From an uncultured Deferribacteraceae bacterium (GTDB taxonomy: Bacteria > Chrysiogenota > Deferribacteres > Deferribacterales > Mucispirillaceae): 44,044 nt of DNA. This document shows positions 35,144 to 44,044 of this stretch, piece by piece. Both the position numbers and the translations under genes were made by a program. The notes beneath the pieces were generated by a model, which had not been told where the DNA came from, made no database searches, and worked only from the letters and a program-made list of their open reading frames with translations. Every line of letters starts with the position of its first letter. Positions within the stretch are counted from its first letter, which is position 1. Location: contig CAMRDM010000005.1 in assembly GCA_947041225.1 (NCBI GenBank), positions 1 to 44,044 on the forward strand, written 5' to 3'.

Positions 35144-36934
35144 ATGATTAATATTAAAAATGATGAGAGAGCAGAAACAGTAGTTGTATCAAAAGGTGGT
35201 TACGCATTTTGGCGTTATGAGAGAGTTAGTAGAGCTAGCTTAAAAGAGATTTCAGATGAGTTAAATATATCTTATATATTAGCAGAAGTACTTTATAAGA
35301 GAAATTTACGAACCAGTGCAGAGATAGATAAATTTCTAAAATCCCCGTTATCAGAGTTAAGAGATCCGTTTGATATTCTTAATATGGATAAAGCAGTTGA
35401 ACGTATATATAAGGCTATCAAAGATAGTGAACGTATATGTATCTATGGTGATTACGATGTAGATGGTATAACATCAACATCTATATTATATCTTTTCTTA
35501 AAAGAAGTTGGTGCCGATGTAATTCATTATATCCCAAACCGTCTTGAAGAAGGGTATGGACTTAACACATCAGCTATGGATGAAATTGCTACAAGAGACA
35601 CTAAGTTGATAATAACTGTTGATTGCGGTATATCAGCTATCGATGAAGTAACTTATAGTAAATCTATCGGTATGGATATTATCATTACCGATCACCATCA
35701 ACAATCAGAAAACCTACCAGATGATGCAACAGCTATTATAAATCCTATGATTACAGGAGACACCTATCCATTTAAAGGTTTAGCAGGTGTTGGAGTAACA
35801 TTTAAAGTTATAATGGCACTTCGTACTCATCTTAGACGACAATCGGTTTACACATTAGAAAATCAACCAAATATTAAAAAATATCTAGATATAGTATGTC
35901 TTGGAACGATAGCAGATATTGTTCCGTTAGTTGATGAAAATAGAATACTTGTTCGTCACGGTTTACAGATGCTTAATGAGGCAAAGAATAGAAAAGGTAT
36001 AGAGGAACTTAGAAACATTGCAGATCTATCTAAAAATAGATTGAAATTATCTGATGTATCATTCGGATTAGTACCACGACTAAATGCTGTTGGTAGAATG
36101 GGTAGTTCAAATAAAAGTTTACTTATATTATTAACAGAAGATGATGAAGAAGCAAAAACCTTAGCAGTAGAGCTTGATAATGAAAATAGTGAGAGACGTG
36201 CTGTTGAAAGAGATATTATCAAAGAAGCGTTTGAAATAATCGACTCAAATCCTGCATATAAAGATAGAAAGAGTATAGTAGTTTATAATGAGAATTGGCA
36301 TATAGGTGTCATAGGTATTGTAGCTTCCCGTATAGTTGAGAGATATTTTAAACCAACTATAGTTTTATCATTAGATGGTGATACAGCTAAAGGTTCTGCA
36401 AGATCAATCCCTGCATTTCATCTGTATGATAGTTTAAGTCAGATAAATCACCTATTAACTTCGTTTGGTGGACATAAATATGCTGCTGGACTAAAATTAA
36501 TGAAAGATAATATTGATACACTTATTTCAAAGTTTGAAGATATTGCTACTACAAATTTAACAGAAGAGAATATGTTACCAGAGTATGTAATAGATACGAT
36601 CTTAGAGCCATCAGATATTACAGTAAAAATGATAGAAGAGATTATGCTTCTAGAACCGTTTGGTGTTGGTAATAAAGAACCTGTTTTTATTATGTACGAT
36701 CTAGTATTAACAACTGATACGAAATATGTTGGTAAAGATTTAAATCATTTAAGAGCTGTGTTCAATAAAAATAAGGAATCTGTAGCTTGCATAGGTTTTA
36801 ATATGTTGAAATATAAAGATCTACTGTTTGCAGGGAAGAAGTATGATATAGCGTTTACTTTATCGTTGAATGAGTATAAAGGAAGCGTAAAACCTCAACT
36901 AAACTTAAAAGATATAAGGCTTGCAACGAGTTAA
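35144..36934 (+). CDS. recJ: Single-stranded-DNA-specific exonuclease RecJ
   Basis: A 596-aa DHH-family 5'-3' exonuclease used in recombination and mismatch or base-excision repair. Motifs: GDYDVDG (102-108), VDCG (159-162), TDHH (182-185), GTIADIVPL, LNAVGRMG, and the DHHA1 motif SFGGHKYAAG, followed by the OB-fold C-terminus. Length is usual. AAGAGG lies about 16 bases before the ATG, longer than typical, so an alternative start cannot be ruled out. A 180-bp AT-rich gap follows. Confidence 0.95.
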   Translation: MINIKNDERAETVVVSKGGYAFWRYERVSRASLKEISDELNISYILAEVLYKRNLRTSAEIDKFLKSPLSELRDPFDILNMDKAVERIYKAIKDSERICIYGDYDVDGITSTSILYLFLKEVGADVIHYIPNRLEEGYGLNTSAMDEIATRDTKLIITVDCGISAIDEVTYSKSIGMDIIITDHHQQSENLPDDATAIINPMITGDTYPFKGLAGVGVTFKVIMALRTHLRRQSVYTLENQPNIKKYLDIVCLGTIADIVPLVDENRILVRHGLQMLNEAKNRKGIEELRNIADLSKNRLKLSDVSFGLVPRLNAVGRMGSSNKSLLILLTEDDEEAKTLAVELDNENSERRAVERDIIKEAFEIIDSNPAYKDRKSIVVYNENWHIGVIGIVASRIVERYFKPTIVLSLDGDTAKGSARSIPAFHLYDSLSQINHLLTSFGGHKYAAGLKLMKDNIDTLISKFEDIATTNLTEENMLPEYVIDTILEPSDITVKMIEEIMLLEPFGVGNKEPVFIMYDLVLTTDTKYVGKDLNHLRAVFNKNKESVACIGFNMLKYKDLLFAGKKYDIAFTLSLNEYKGSVKPQLNLKDIRLATS

Positions 36935-37114
36935 TAGTTAGATATTTTTTAATATTCATTTATGGTAGTTGACTGAAATTAATAAACACTTTAATATAAC
37001 TTTAAATTTTAAGATATTTATTGCGATTAATTAATCAGAATAAGTATCTATATATTTTTGTTGTATTTATATATTATGTTGTAGATATATCCTAATTTAA
37101 CAAAGGTATTTTTG

Positions 37115-39280
37115 ATGAGTAAATTAAGAACGATCCGTCTTATGGATATTCAAGATACAGTCTTGAAACATAATCCAGATAGTGATCTTGATAAATTACA
37201 TTTAGCTTACGTTTACGCTGCATCTATGCACATGGGACAGATGCGTCAATCGGGTGAGGCGTACTTTTCTCATCCGTTAAATGTTGCCTATATATTAGCT
37301 GAAATGAATATGGATGTAGATACTATCGTTGCAGGATTACTGCATGATACTATAGAAGATACCGTGGCAACATATGAAGTTATAGCTGAAAGGTTCGGTA
37401 AAGATGTTGCTTTCCTAGTTGAAGCAGTAAGTAAGATATCTAAGATCCCGTTTCAATCAAAGGAAGAGAAACAAGCTGCATCTTTTCGTAAGATGCTTGT
37501 ATCAATGAGTGATGATATTCGTGTTATCATAATCAAACTCGCAGATAGACTTCATAATATGCGAACCATACAAAGTTTAAGTGATGAAAAGCAGAGTCGT
37601 ATCGCTCAAGAGACGATGGATATCTATGCGCCTATCGCTAATAGATTAGGTATAGCATGGCTTAAATGGGAACTTGAAGATCTATCATTTCGAGTTCTAA
37701 TTCCTGATATGTATTATGAAATCCATCAGAAAGTTAAGTTTAAAAGAACTGAACGTGAACAGTATGTAAATGAGATTACAGCTACAACTACAGAGCTACT
37801 TTCAAACGCTCATATAGAAGCTGATGTTTCTGGACGTCCTAAACATTTCTATAGTATCTACTCTAAGATGGTAAAGAAGCAGACAAGTTTTGAAGAGATC
37901 TTTGATCTATTAGCGATACGAGTAATTGTTAAGGATAATGCAGAGTGCTATTCAACATTGGGTATAATTCATTCTAAGTGGACGCCTATCCCTCACAGAA
38001 TAAAAGATTATATAGCAACTCCAAAAGTTAATATGTATCAATCAATTCACACGACTGTAATGGGTCCAAGTGGAATGATGATAGAGTTTCAGATAAGAAC
38101 TATCGAGATGCACCGAGTAGCAGAGGAAGGGGTTGCAGCTCATTGGCGTTATAAAGAAGGTGGCATATTAGATCAGAAAGAAGATAAACGTTTTATTTGG
38201 TTACGTAAAATATTAGAAGAGGATCAGAAAGGTGTTTCTGCAACTAATATTGTTGAAAGATTAAAAAGCGATGTTTTTCAGAAACAGATATATATATTTA
38301 CTCCTGATGGCGATGTTGTGGAGCTACCAGAAGATTCAACACCTATAGATTTTGCGTACGCTATTCACTCAGCTGTCGGTAACCACTGTATAGGTGCTAA
38401 AGCTAACGGAAGAATAATACCATTAAAACATACTCTTTTATCTGGTGATAAAGTAGAGATTATAACATCTCAAAATCAAGAGCCTAGAAAAGATTGGTTA
38501 AACTTTGTTGTAACAAATAGAGCAAGAACAAGAATAGGTGCATACCTTCGTAAGAAAGATAGTGAAAAAGCGTTACTAACTGGTAAAGAGTTAATACTTA
38601 AAGAGTTCGCAAATAATAATTTAAATTACGATGATTATTTAAGTAATGAAGATGATGTTAAGGTTAAAAAACTTCTAGATAAAATGGGATTAAAAACGAT
38701 TGAGGATTTATTGATTACTATCGGTTTTGGTACGATATCACCTAGAAAAGTTTTACATATTTTAGAACCTGATATTATCAAAAATGAAGAACAAACTCCT
38801 TTACCTGCAAATATAGGACGAGATGGTGGTACAGGTAATACTCCGTTTATTATAGACGGAATTGATTCTATGATGATGAAGATAGCAGGATGTTGTAATC
38901 CTTTACCTGGTGATGATATTAAAGGATACATATCGTTAGGTAGAGGCGTGATCGTGCATAAGGCAGATTGTGCAAATATGCAATCACTTTCACAACACAG
39001 TGATAGAACTATTGATGTTGCATGGAATCAGTCAAGCAATAACTATAAAGCACCATTGACTTATCATGCACTATGCGATGATAACCCTAGTATAATAATT
39101 AATTTAACGACTGTATTAAAAGATATGTCGCTTAATATCTATGAGATGAGTATTAAATCTGATGGTAACGGATTATCGGAGATAAACTTCACTGTACTTG
39201 TTAATAGTAAAGAACAATCTGTATCTTTAACTAATAAACTTCTTTCAACAAAAGGGATACGTTCTGTAGAAATTCATTAA
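37115..39280 (+). CDS. rel: Bifunctional (p)ppGpp synthetase/hydrolase (RSH, Rel/SpoT)
   Basis: A 721-aa stringent-response enzyme. The HD hydrolase domain has H53, HD at 77-78 and D144 in ADRLHNMRT, all intact. The synthetase domain has RIKD at 295-298, the RxKD motif found in bifunctional enzymes, and NMYQSIHT. TGS (from about 380), a CC-containing zinc-finger-like region (GCCNPLPGD) and a C-terminal ACT domain follow. The enzyme makes and degrades (p)ppGpp under starvation. Start choice: TTG at 37112 is possible, but AAAGG at 37102-37106 is best spaced for the ATG at 37115. Confidence 0.95.
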   Translation: MSKLRTIRLMDIQDTVLKHNPDSDLDKLHLAYVYAASMHMGQMRQSGEAYFSHPLNVAYILAEMNMDVDTIVAGLLHDTIEDTVATYEVIAERFGKDVAFLVEAVSKISKIPFQSKEEKQAASFRKMLVSMSDDIRVIIIKLADRLHNMRTIQSLSDEKQSRIAQETMDIYAPIANRLGIAWLKWELEDLSFRVLIPDMYYEIHQKVKFKRTEREQYVNEITATTTELLSNAHIEADVSGRPKHFYSIYSKMVKKQTSFEEIFDLLAIRVIVKDNAECYSTLGIIHSKWTPIPHRIKDYIATPKVNMYQSIHTTVMGPSGMMIEFQIRTIEMHRVAEEGVAAHWRYKEGGILDQKEDKRFIWLRKILEEDQKGVSATNIVERLKSDVFQKQIYIFTPDGDVVELPEDSTPIDFAYAIHSAVGNHCIGAKANGRIIPLKHTLLSGDKVEIITSQNQEPRKDWLNFVVTNRARTRIGAYLRKKDSEKALLTGKELILKEFANNNLNYDDYLSNEDDVKVKKLLDKMGLKTIEDLLITIGFGTISPRKVLHILEPDIIKNEEQTPLPANIGRDGGTGNTPFIIDGIDSMMMKIAGCCNPLPGDDIKGYISLGRGVIVHKADCANMQSLSQHSDRTIDVAWNQSSNNYKAPLTYHALCDDNPSIIINLTTVLKDMSLNIYEMSIKSDGNGLSEINFTVLVNSKEQSVSLTNKLLSTKGIRSVEIH

Positions 39281-39588
39281 TTTTTACCTATTGAGTTGAT
39301 CTATCCTACAATCAAGTACTTCGATCTGTTGCCTACTACTTGGTTTAATATTATAATGCTTGAGCCTAATATCTCAATGTGTTGTTAAGATACTTTATCT
39401 ATAACTTCAATCTAATATCTAATGATTCAACTTAATGTTTCAATTTTTAATATACAAATTTAATTTACTATCAACTATTTTAATCTACTGGCACATTAAT
39501 TGCATATTTAAGTTATATTTAATAATGCTTTTTAAGTAGTCGTAGTGTAATAATAGATTAGATAATGTTTTATAATATGGAATGATAA
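39281..39588. other. 308-bp regulatory region before pseB
   Basis: No open frame. It holds the sigma-54 consensus site (39489-39505). Further upstream is an inverted repeat CAAGTA/TACTTG (39313-39318 with 39337-39342), about 150 bp before the -24 element, a distance at which activators of sigma-54 often bind. The middle has loosely repeated TAATATCT/AATG words without a clear period. Confidence 0.5.
39489..39505 (+). promoter_or_regulatory. Sigma-54 (-24/-12) promoter upstream of pseB
   Basis: TGGCAC (39489-39494), five bases, TTGCAT (39500-39505). This matches the sigma-54 consensus TGGCAC-N5-TTGCW at every fixed position, with exactly 10 bases between the invariant GG and GC. Transcription would start about 39514-39517, giving a leader of roughly 72 nt before the pseB ATG at 39589. 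A sigma-54 activator gene of flagellar type is in the same window. Confidence 0.75.
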
Positions 39589-40587
39589 ATGTTTAATAAT
39601 AAATCGATATTAATTACTGGTGGAACGGGATCATTTGGTAGACACTTTACAAAATATCTTTTAGATAATTATAATCCGAGAAGGGTGATAATTTTTTCAA
39701 GAGATGAGTTTAAGCAGTATGAGATGCAGAGGGATTTTGAGTTTTCTAATAAGATAAGATTTTTTATCGGCGATATTAGAGATAAAGATAGATTGATGCG
39801 AGCATTTTATGATGTTGACTATATCGTTCATGCAGCTGCATTGAAGCAAGTTGTTGTATCGGAGTACAATCCATTTGAAGCTATAAAAACTAATATTCTA
39901 GGTGCACAGAATGTAATTGAAGCAGCGATTGATTCTAAAGTATCTAAGGTTATTGCGTTATCAACTGATAAGGCTGCAAATCCATTAAATCTATATGGTG
40001 CAACAAAACTATGTTCAGATAAACTTTTCGTTGCAGGTAACGCTTACGCGTCAGGTAGAGCGTCTGTGTTTTCAGTTGTAAGATACGGAAACGTTTTAGG
40101 CAGTAGAGGCTCAGTTCTTCCTTTATTTATAGATCAGAAAAAGAAAGGTAAAGTTACTATTACTCATCCTGATATGACGAGATTTTGGATAACATTAGAT
40201 GATGCTGTAAAACTTGTAGTATCATCATTTTCCACTATGGCTGGTGGAGAGATTTATGTTCCTAAAATACCATCTATATCTATGAGTGAGTTTGTGGATA
40301 TTATATGTCCAGGTGTGGATATTGATATTATAGGTATTCGTCCTGGAGAGAAATTACATGAGATAATGATCTCTTCAGATGATGCAAGACACACTTTAGA
40401 GTTTAAAGATCATTATAAAATTATGCCTGAGTTCCTATCTTCAAAACCTCTTGATATTGATGAGGGGAAAAAACTTCCCGATAACTTTTATTACTCATCA
40501 GATAATAATCCTCAAAAACTTGATAAACAATATTTGTTGCAACTTGTAAAAGAGTATGAAGAGAGTTTAGTTAATGCTAACAAATAA
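39589..40587 (+). CDS. pseB: UDP-N-acetylglucosamine 4,6-dehydratase (inverting)
   Basis: A 332-aa short-chain dehydrogenase-type enzyme, first step of pseudaminic acid synthesis. It removes water from UDP-GlcNAc and inverts C5. It has the cofactor loop TGGTGSFG (10-17), STDKAANP with catalytic D127/K128, and YGATK (Y136, K140), as in PseB/FlaA1. The later RPGEKLHE motif is also typical. Pseudaminic acid commonly decorates flagellins. The gene overlaps pseC by 14 nt and follows a sigma-54 promoter, so it heads a likely glycan operon. Confidence 0.94.
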   Translation: MFNNKSILITGGTGSFGRHFTKYLLDNYNPRRVIIFSRDEFKQYEMQRDFEFSNKIRFFIGDIRDKDRLMRAFYDVDYIVHAAALKQVVVSEYNPFEAIKTNILGAQNVIEAAIDSKVSKVIALSTDKAANPLNLYGATKLCSDKLFVAGNAYASGRASVFSVVRYGNVLGSRGSVLPLFIDQKKKGKVTITHPDMTRFWITLDDAVKLVVSSFSTMAGGEIYVPKIPSISMSEFVDIICPGVDIDIIGIRPGEKLHEIMISSDDARHTLEFKDHYKIMPEFLSSKPLDIDEGKKLPDNFYYSSDNNPQKLDKQYLLQLVKEYEESLVNANK

Positions 40588-41737
40588 CATATCGTACGGA
40601 AAACAATCTATTGATGAGTCAGATATCAATGCTGTGATTGAAACGCTTAAATCAGATAGATTAACTCAAGGTTCTAAAGTAGATGAGTTTGAAGAAGCTT
40701 TAGCTAGGTATTGTGGTTCAAAATATGCGGTTGCCGTTTCATCAGCTACAGCTGGACTACACTTAGCTTATCAAGTTTTAGGGTTGTCAACTGGAGATGA
40801 GATTATCACATCGCCTATCACATTTGCAGCGACATCTAATGCAGCGTTATATCTTGGTGCAGATGTAAAATTTATTGATATAGTTAGTAGCACTATCCTT
40901 ATGGATAACGATAAGATAGAAGAGAGTATAACGAGTAAAACAAAAATTATTGTACCTGTTCATTTTGCAGGCCTAGCATCAGATATGGTAGAAATATCTA
41001 ATATAGCAAGCAAACATAATTTAAAAATTGTAGAAGATGCAGCACACGCTTTAGGTTCAAGATATTATAACGGAAAGAAAGTTGGTTGTTGTGATTATTC
41101 AGATATGACAGTGTTTTCATTTCATCCGGTGAAATCTATAACGACAGGTGAGGGTGGTGCAATTACTACAAATAGTAAAGAACTTTATGATAAGTTAAAG
41201 CTATTAAGATCACATGGAATTGTAAGAGATAGTGCAGATTTAAAATATAAATCAACTGTACCTTACTATCACGAAATGCAGTTTTTAGGCTATAACTATA
41301 GGATGACAGATATACAGGCAGCACTTGGTATATCTCAACTTAAAAGATTAGATCAGTTTGTTAAAAGAAGAAATCTTATATCTAACTTTTATCGCATTAC
41401 GTTTTTAGGTGATAGCAATATTAAACCTCTTGAAAACCTTGATGGAAGATATAACTCATATCATTTATTTGTTATGCTTTTAGATGATGCAGATAAACGT
41501 AATAAATTGGTGTCATTTTTAGAGAGTAAAAAAATATCTACACAGATACATTATATGCCTGTGTATAAGCATCCTTACTATATTGATAAAGGGTACTCAA
41601 TATCTCTTCCTAATGCAGAAGATTATTATAAGAGATGTGTATCACTACCAATCTATCCAGCGATGGAAGATTGTGAAGCTAAACTTATTATCGATTACGT
41701 AAAAGAGTTTATAGATCTTGAGCAAGAGATTGAATAA
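40574..41737 (+). CDS. pseC: UDP-4-amino-4,6-dideoxy-N-acetyl-beta-L-altrosamine transaminase
   Basis: A 387-aa PLP-dependent aminotransferase of the DegT/DnrJ/EryC1 family, second step of pseudaminic acid synthesis. It has the N-terminal NISYGKQSIDESD, the cofactor-binding EDAAHALGS segment, and PLP lysine K187 in HPVKSITTGEGG. The specific pairing with pseB in overlapping frames (14 nt) supports the PseC assignment over other sugar transaminases. The enzymes for the remaining steps (PseH, PseG, PseI, PseF) are not in the window. Confidence 0.93.
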   Translation: MLTNNISYGKQSIDESDINAVIETLKSDRLTQGSKVDEFEEALARYCGSKYAVAVSSATAGLHLAYQVLGLSTGDEIITSPITFAATSNAALYLGADVKFIDIVSSTILMDNDKIEESITSKTKIIVPVHFAGLASDMVEISNIASKHNLKIVEDAAHALGSRYYNGKKVGCCDYSDMTVFSFHPVKSITTGEGGAITTNSKELYDKLKLLRSHGIVRDSADLKYKSTVPYYHEMQFLGYNYRMTDIQAALGISQLKRLDQFVKRRNLISNFYRITFLGDSNIKPLENLDGRYNSYHLFVMLLDDADKRNKLVSFLESKKISTQIHYMPVYKHPYYIDKGYSISLPNAEDYYKRCVSLPIYPAMEDCEAKLIIDYVKEFIDLEQEIE

Positions 41738-41743
41738 TACATT

Positions 41744-41773
41744 TTGATGATAGATGATCGAAGAAAGTATAAT
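41744..41773 (+). promoter_or_regulatory. Candidate sigma-70 promoter before the DUF115 gene
   Basis: TTGATG (41744-41749) and a perfect TATAAT (41768-41773) are spaced by 18 bp in the 93-bp gap after pseC. It could give the Maf-like gene a second, sigma-70-driven input besides read-through from the pseB promoter. Confidence 0.4.
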
Positions 41774-41830
41774 TGAAAAAAATATAAAATGAAAAATATA
41801 GAATATAAAAAGATGAAAGGAAATAGATAG

Positions 41831-43714
41831 ATGTTAAAAAAGAATCTAACAATATTAGCAAAACGAGACCCTAACTTAGCAAATAGAATAGCGATAGCTC
41901 CTATAACTGGAAGGTATAAAATTCTTAAATCGCAACGATCGGATCAGATGTATAATATTATTGATTTAAAGACAAAGCTTTATCATTATAATCAGTATGA
42001 TCCGTATATTGGCGTTAAGATGGATATCGAGAAGATGGGTATACTTCTTCCAAATTTAGCTGTCTTTTTTGGGTTTGGATTAGGTTATCATGTGAGTGAA
42101 TATTTAAGTAAATATCCGAATGCAACAGTGTTGGTGATTGAAGAAGATTTAGAAATAATTAAGACAGTGTTTTCTCTTGTTAATTTCTCTCAAGTTCTTA
42201 ATTATAAAAATTTTCATGTTGTATCAGGTTTAACTCCGATACAGATGTATCCATATCTATTTAACTTCTTTAATCAATCACATCTGCTACAGTTTTTATC
42301 ATCTATTAATATGGTACAGAACTCTATATCTGTGAGTGGAAATAAAGTGTTCTATGTGAATATATTGAAAATGCTAAAAGAAGCTGTTACGAATGTATTA
42401 GCTCTTTATGGAAATGATCCTCATGACTCATTAATCGGTATACAGATGACGCTTAGAAATCTTGCAACGATAGTAGATAATCCTGGAATAGCGGAGTTGA
42501 AAGATAAGTTTAAAGGTAAGCCAGGTATAGTTGTATCAACAGGCCCATCACTTAATAAAAATGTAGAGTTTCTTAAAGGTTTAGATAATAAAGCGGTTAT
42601 CGTCGCTCCTGATGCAACAGTTAAAGTTTTATTAAAGAGAGGAATTAAACCAGCTCATATGGTAACGTCACTAGAGCGTGTTGTTGCAACATCAAAATTA
42701 TTTGAAGGCTTAACTGAAGAAGATGTTAAAGACTCTTACTTATCTGCTTGTCCAGTTGTAGTTCCAGAAACATATGCAAATTTCCCTGGTGAGAAGATTA
42801 TTGTTTATAGAAATTTTGCTACATTTAAATGGATAGATATACCTAAAGGTATTTTAGATATAGGTCCATCAGCTGGTAATATGGCGTTTAAAGTTTTAGA
42901 GTGGTTAGGTTGTGATCCTATTATTCTTATAGGGCAAGATTTAGCGTTTACAGATGATGAAAAAACCCACGCTGAGGGAACTCATTACGGTGAAAAAGCA
43001 GAAAGTTATCTAGCAAGAGGTACAATAGCTGTTCCTGGTAACTATCAAGAAACTGTTAAAACAAGTCAAACATTTTCTCAATTTCTTCGCCACTACGAAA
43101 GAGATGTGTTAGCATATAAAGGCAAGGTTATTAACGCTACTGAAGGTGGGGCAAAGATAGAAGGAACTACATTGATGACTTTTCAAGAAGCTATCGCTAA
43201 ATATGTGAATGATGATATTGATACACTTGAAACAATTAAAACAAATCTTAAAATCCCAACTAGTAAAATTAAAAAACGTGAAGTTAAAGAGTTATCAAAA
43301 AAACTACATGATGCTATCAGATTTTCTGATAATCTAATTGAAAAATTAAGTTTAGGTGTTCAGCATTGTTTAGAGTTTGAAGAGATAGTAAAAACTGATC
43401 TAGAACTAGAAGATGCTACGAATCTTGCTAAATGTAATGAGTTGATAAAAAAGATAGAAAAGGCTCAAGAGTCATTTGGTTCGCAAGAGTTTTACTTGAT
43501 TTTTATGCACTATGTACAATCGTACTATATTAAAGCCTCTATGGATATTAATCATTATAAATATAAGATTAAGCAATCAACAGATCTCAACAAGATACTG
43601 GTTGTTAAATTTAAAGAATTTTACTCTGTTATTTCAGCATTGATAGGCAAGATAAATATAGAGTTTAAAGAGTCGTTAGTTAGAATGGAAGAGTATTCAA
43701 AAGGGATCAAGTAA
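41831..43714 (+). CDS. Motility accessory factor (Maf)-like DUF115 protein
   Basis: A 627-aa cytoplasmic protein of the MptE-like/DUF115 family. Maf proteins in Campylobacter, Aeromonas and Magnetospirillum act as putative glycosyltransferases moving nonulosonic acids such as pseudaminic acid onto flagellin. It has an N-terminal domain (1-190), a core with GIVVSTGPSL (P239, S240), APDATVKVL, IGPSAGNMAF, ILIGQDLAFT and THAEG, and a long helical C-terminal domain from about 450. The start is supported by AAAGGAAA. Its place after pseB-pseC fits flagellin glycosylation. Donor and acceptor are inferred, not shown. Confidence 0.88.
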   Translation: MLKKNLTILAKRDPNLANRIAIAPITGRYKILKSQRSDQMYNIIDLKTKLYHYNQYDPYIGVKMDIEKMGILLPNLAVFFGFGLGYHVSEYLSKYPNATVLVIEEDLEIIKTVFSLVNFSQVLNYKNFHVVSGLTPIQMYPYLFNFFNQSHLLQFLSSINMVQNSISVSGNKVFYVNILKMLKEAVTNVLALYGNDPHDSLIGIQMTLRNLATIVDNPGIAELKDKFKGKPGIVVSTGPSLNKNVEFLKGLDNKAVIVAPDATVKVLLKRGIKPAHMVTSLERVVATSKLFEGLTEEDVKDSYLSACPVVVPETYANFPGEKIIVYRNFATFKWIDIPKGILDIGPSAGNMAFKVLEWLGCDPIILIGQDLAFTDDEKTHAEGTHYGEKAESYLARGTIAVPGNYQETVKTSQTFSQFLRHYERDVLAYKGKVINATEGGAKIEGTTLMTFQEAIAKYVNDDIDTLETIKTNLKIPTSKIKKREVKELSKKLHDAIRFSDNLIEKLSLGVQHCLEFEEIVKTDLELEDATNLAKCNELIKKIEKAQESFGSQEFYLIFMHYVQSYYIKASMDINHYKYKIKQSTDLNKILVVKFKEFYSVISALIGKINIEFKESLVRMEEYSKGIK

Positions 43715-43794
43715 GATTTTTAATATAAGTCAAGTGTAGTACAGTATATGTTTGTGTTGAGCATAGAATATATATATGGGTGCTGTGTACGGCA

Positions 43795-44044
43795 TACTGT
43801 AAGTTGTTACTATGTAACTAAGTGGATCGATGGTAAAGTGCTTAATCGTAAATAGCGTTATTATGTATTTGTATAGTAGTTTAATATCGTACTGTAAATT
43901 GTTATGATGTAACAACGTGGATAGATGTTAAAGTGCTTAATTGTAAATAGCGTTATGATGTATTTGTATAGTAGTTTAATATCGTACTATAAATTGTTAT
44001 GATGTAACAACGTGGATAGATGTTAAAGTGCTTAATTGTAAATA
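43795..44044. repeat. 95-bp tandem repeat, at least 2.6 copies, running off the window
   Basis: Copies start at 43795, 43890 and 43985, giving a period of exactly 95 bp; the third is cut by the window end at 60 bp. Copies 2 and 3 are almost identical and copy 1 is more diverged. Each unit has a small inverted repeat near its start. In copies 2 and 3 it is TTGTTA/TAACAA around TGATG; in copy 1 it is GTTAC/GTAAC. A second GTTATGATGTA word recurs 51 bp later within units. No protein frame is conserved, and there are no unique spacers. Confidence 0.9.

Noticed and set aside
43730..43915. Minus-strand open frame at the right edge
   Set aside because: It lies across the 95-bp repeats and AT-rich flank, and has low complexity and no initiation signal.
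43795..44044. Possible CRISPR or prophage attachment repeats
   Set aside because: The whole 95-bp unit repeats without variable spacers, and there is no integrase or tRNA nearby.

Overview
The window is an AT-rich (about 30% GC by eye), gene-dense bacterial chromosome segment from a Gram-negative, flagellated, chemotactic organism. Outer-membrane features include lipoproteins, a CpoB-type Tol-Pal factor and a beta-barrel DUF4105 protein. The motility signs are CheV, an FlrB/FlrC-type two-component pair, and pseudaminic-acid genes with a Maf-type DUF115 protein. Gene order and protein style best fit Deferribacterota, perhaps a host-associated AT-rich relative of Mucispirillum. This is an inference from protein resemblance; no rRNA or tRNA gene is present to confirm it.

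Layout. (1) 392-6527, plus strand: a MOSC-MogA molybdenum-cofactor fusion, then the tightly coupled holB-ricT-metG-tatD set, a degenerate receiver-domain protein and a universal stress protein. (2) 6963-17226, minus strand: a conserved housekeeping operon lepA-lepB-pyrH-frr-uppS-cdsA-dxr-rseP. It covers translation, signal peptide cleavage, nucleotide, undecaprenyl, phospholipid and isoprenoid synthesis, and intramembrane proteolysis. Two recently duplicated methyltransferase genes follow it, and a 24-bp minisatellite sits between dxr and rseP. (3) 17227-18819: a sparse zone with long non-coding stretches, one unrecognised 215-aa gene with its own good promoter, and several inverted repeats. 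(4) 18820-20541, minus: cpoB and cheV. (5) 20690-29562, plus: a large secreted TPR protein, a flagellar-type histidine kinase and sigma-54 activator, argS, a SPOR-domain protein and a PgaB-C-terminal-like glycoside hydrolase. (6) 29740-39280, plus: hemY, a lipoprotein alpha/beta hydrolase, a DUF3015/DUF4105 pair, recJ and a bifunctional (p)ppGpp synthetase/hydrolase. (7) 39489-43714, plus: a consensus sigma-54 promoter followed by pseB, pseC and a DUF115 (Maf-like) gene. (8) 43795 to the window end: a 95-bp tandem repeat running off the edge.

The most connected story is regulatory. The FlrB/FlrC-type pair at 23.4-26.0 kb is a sigma-54 activator system, and a sequence matching the sigma-54 -24/-12 consensus lies about 75 nt before pseB. 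Flagellin glycan synthesis may therefore be timed with the flagellar cascade. The least explained parts are the two tandem arrays, the orphan gene zone at 17.2-18.8 kb, and the SPOR/glycoside-hydrolase and DUF3015/DUF4105 envelope pairs. I saw no CRISPR array, insertion sequence, prophage or obvious defence system.
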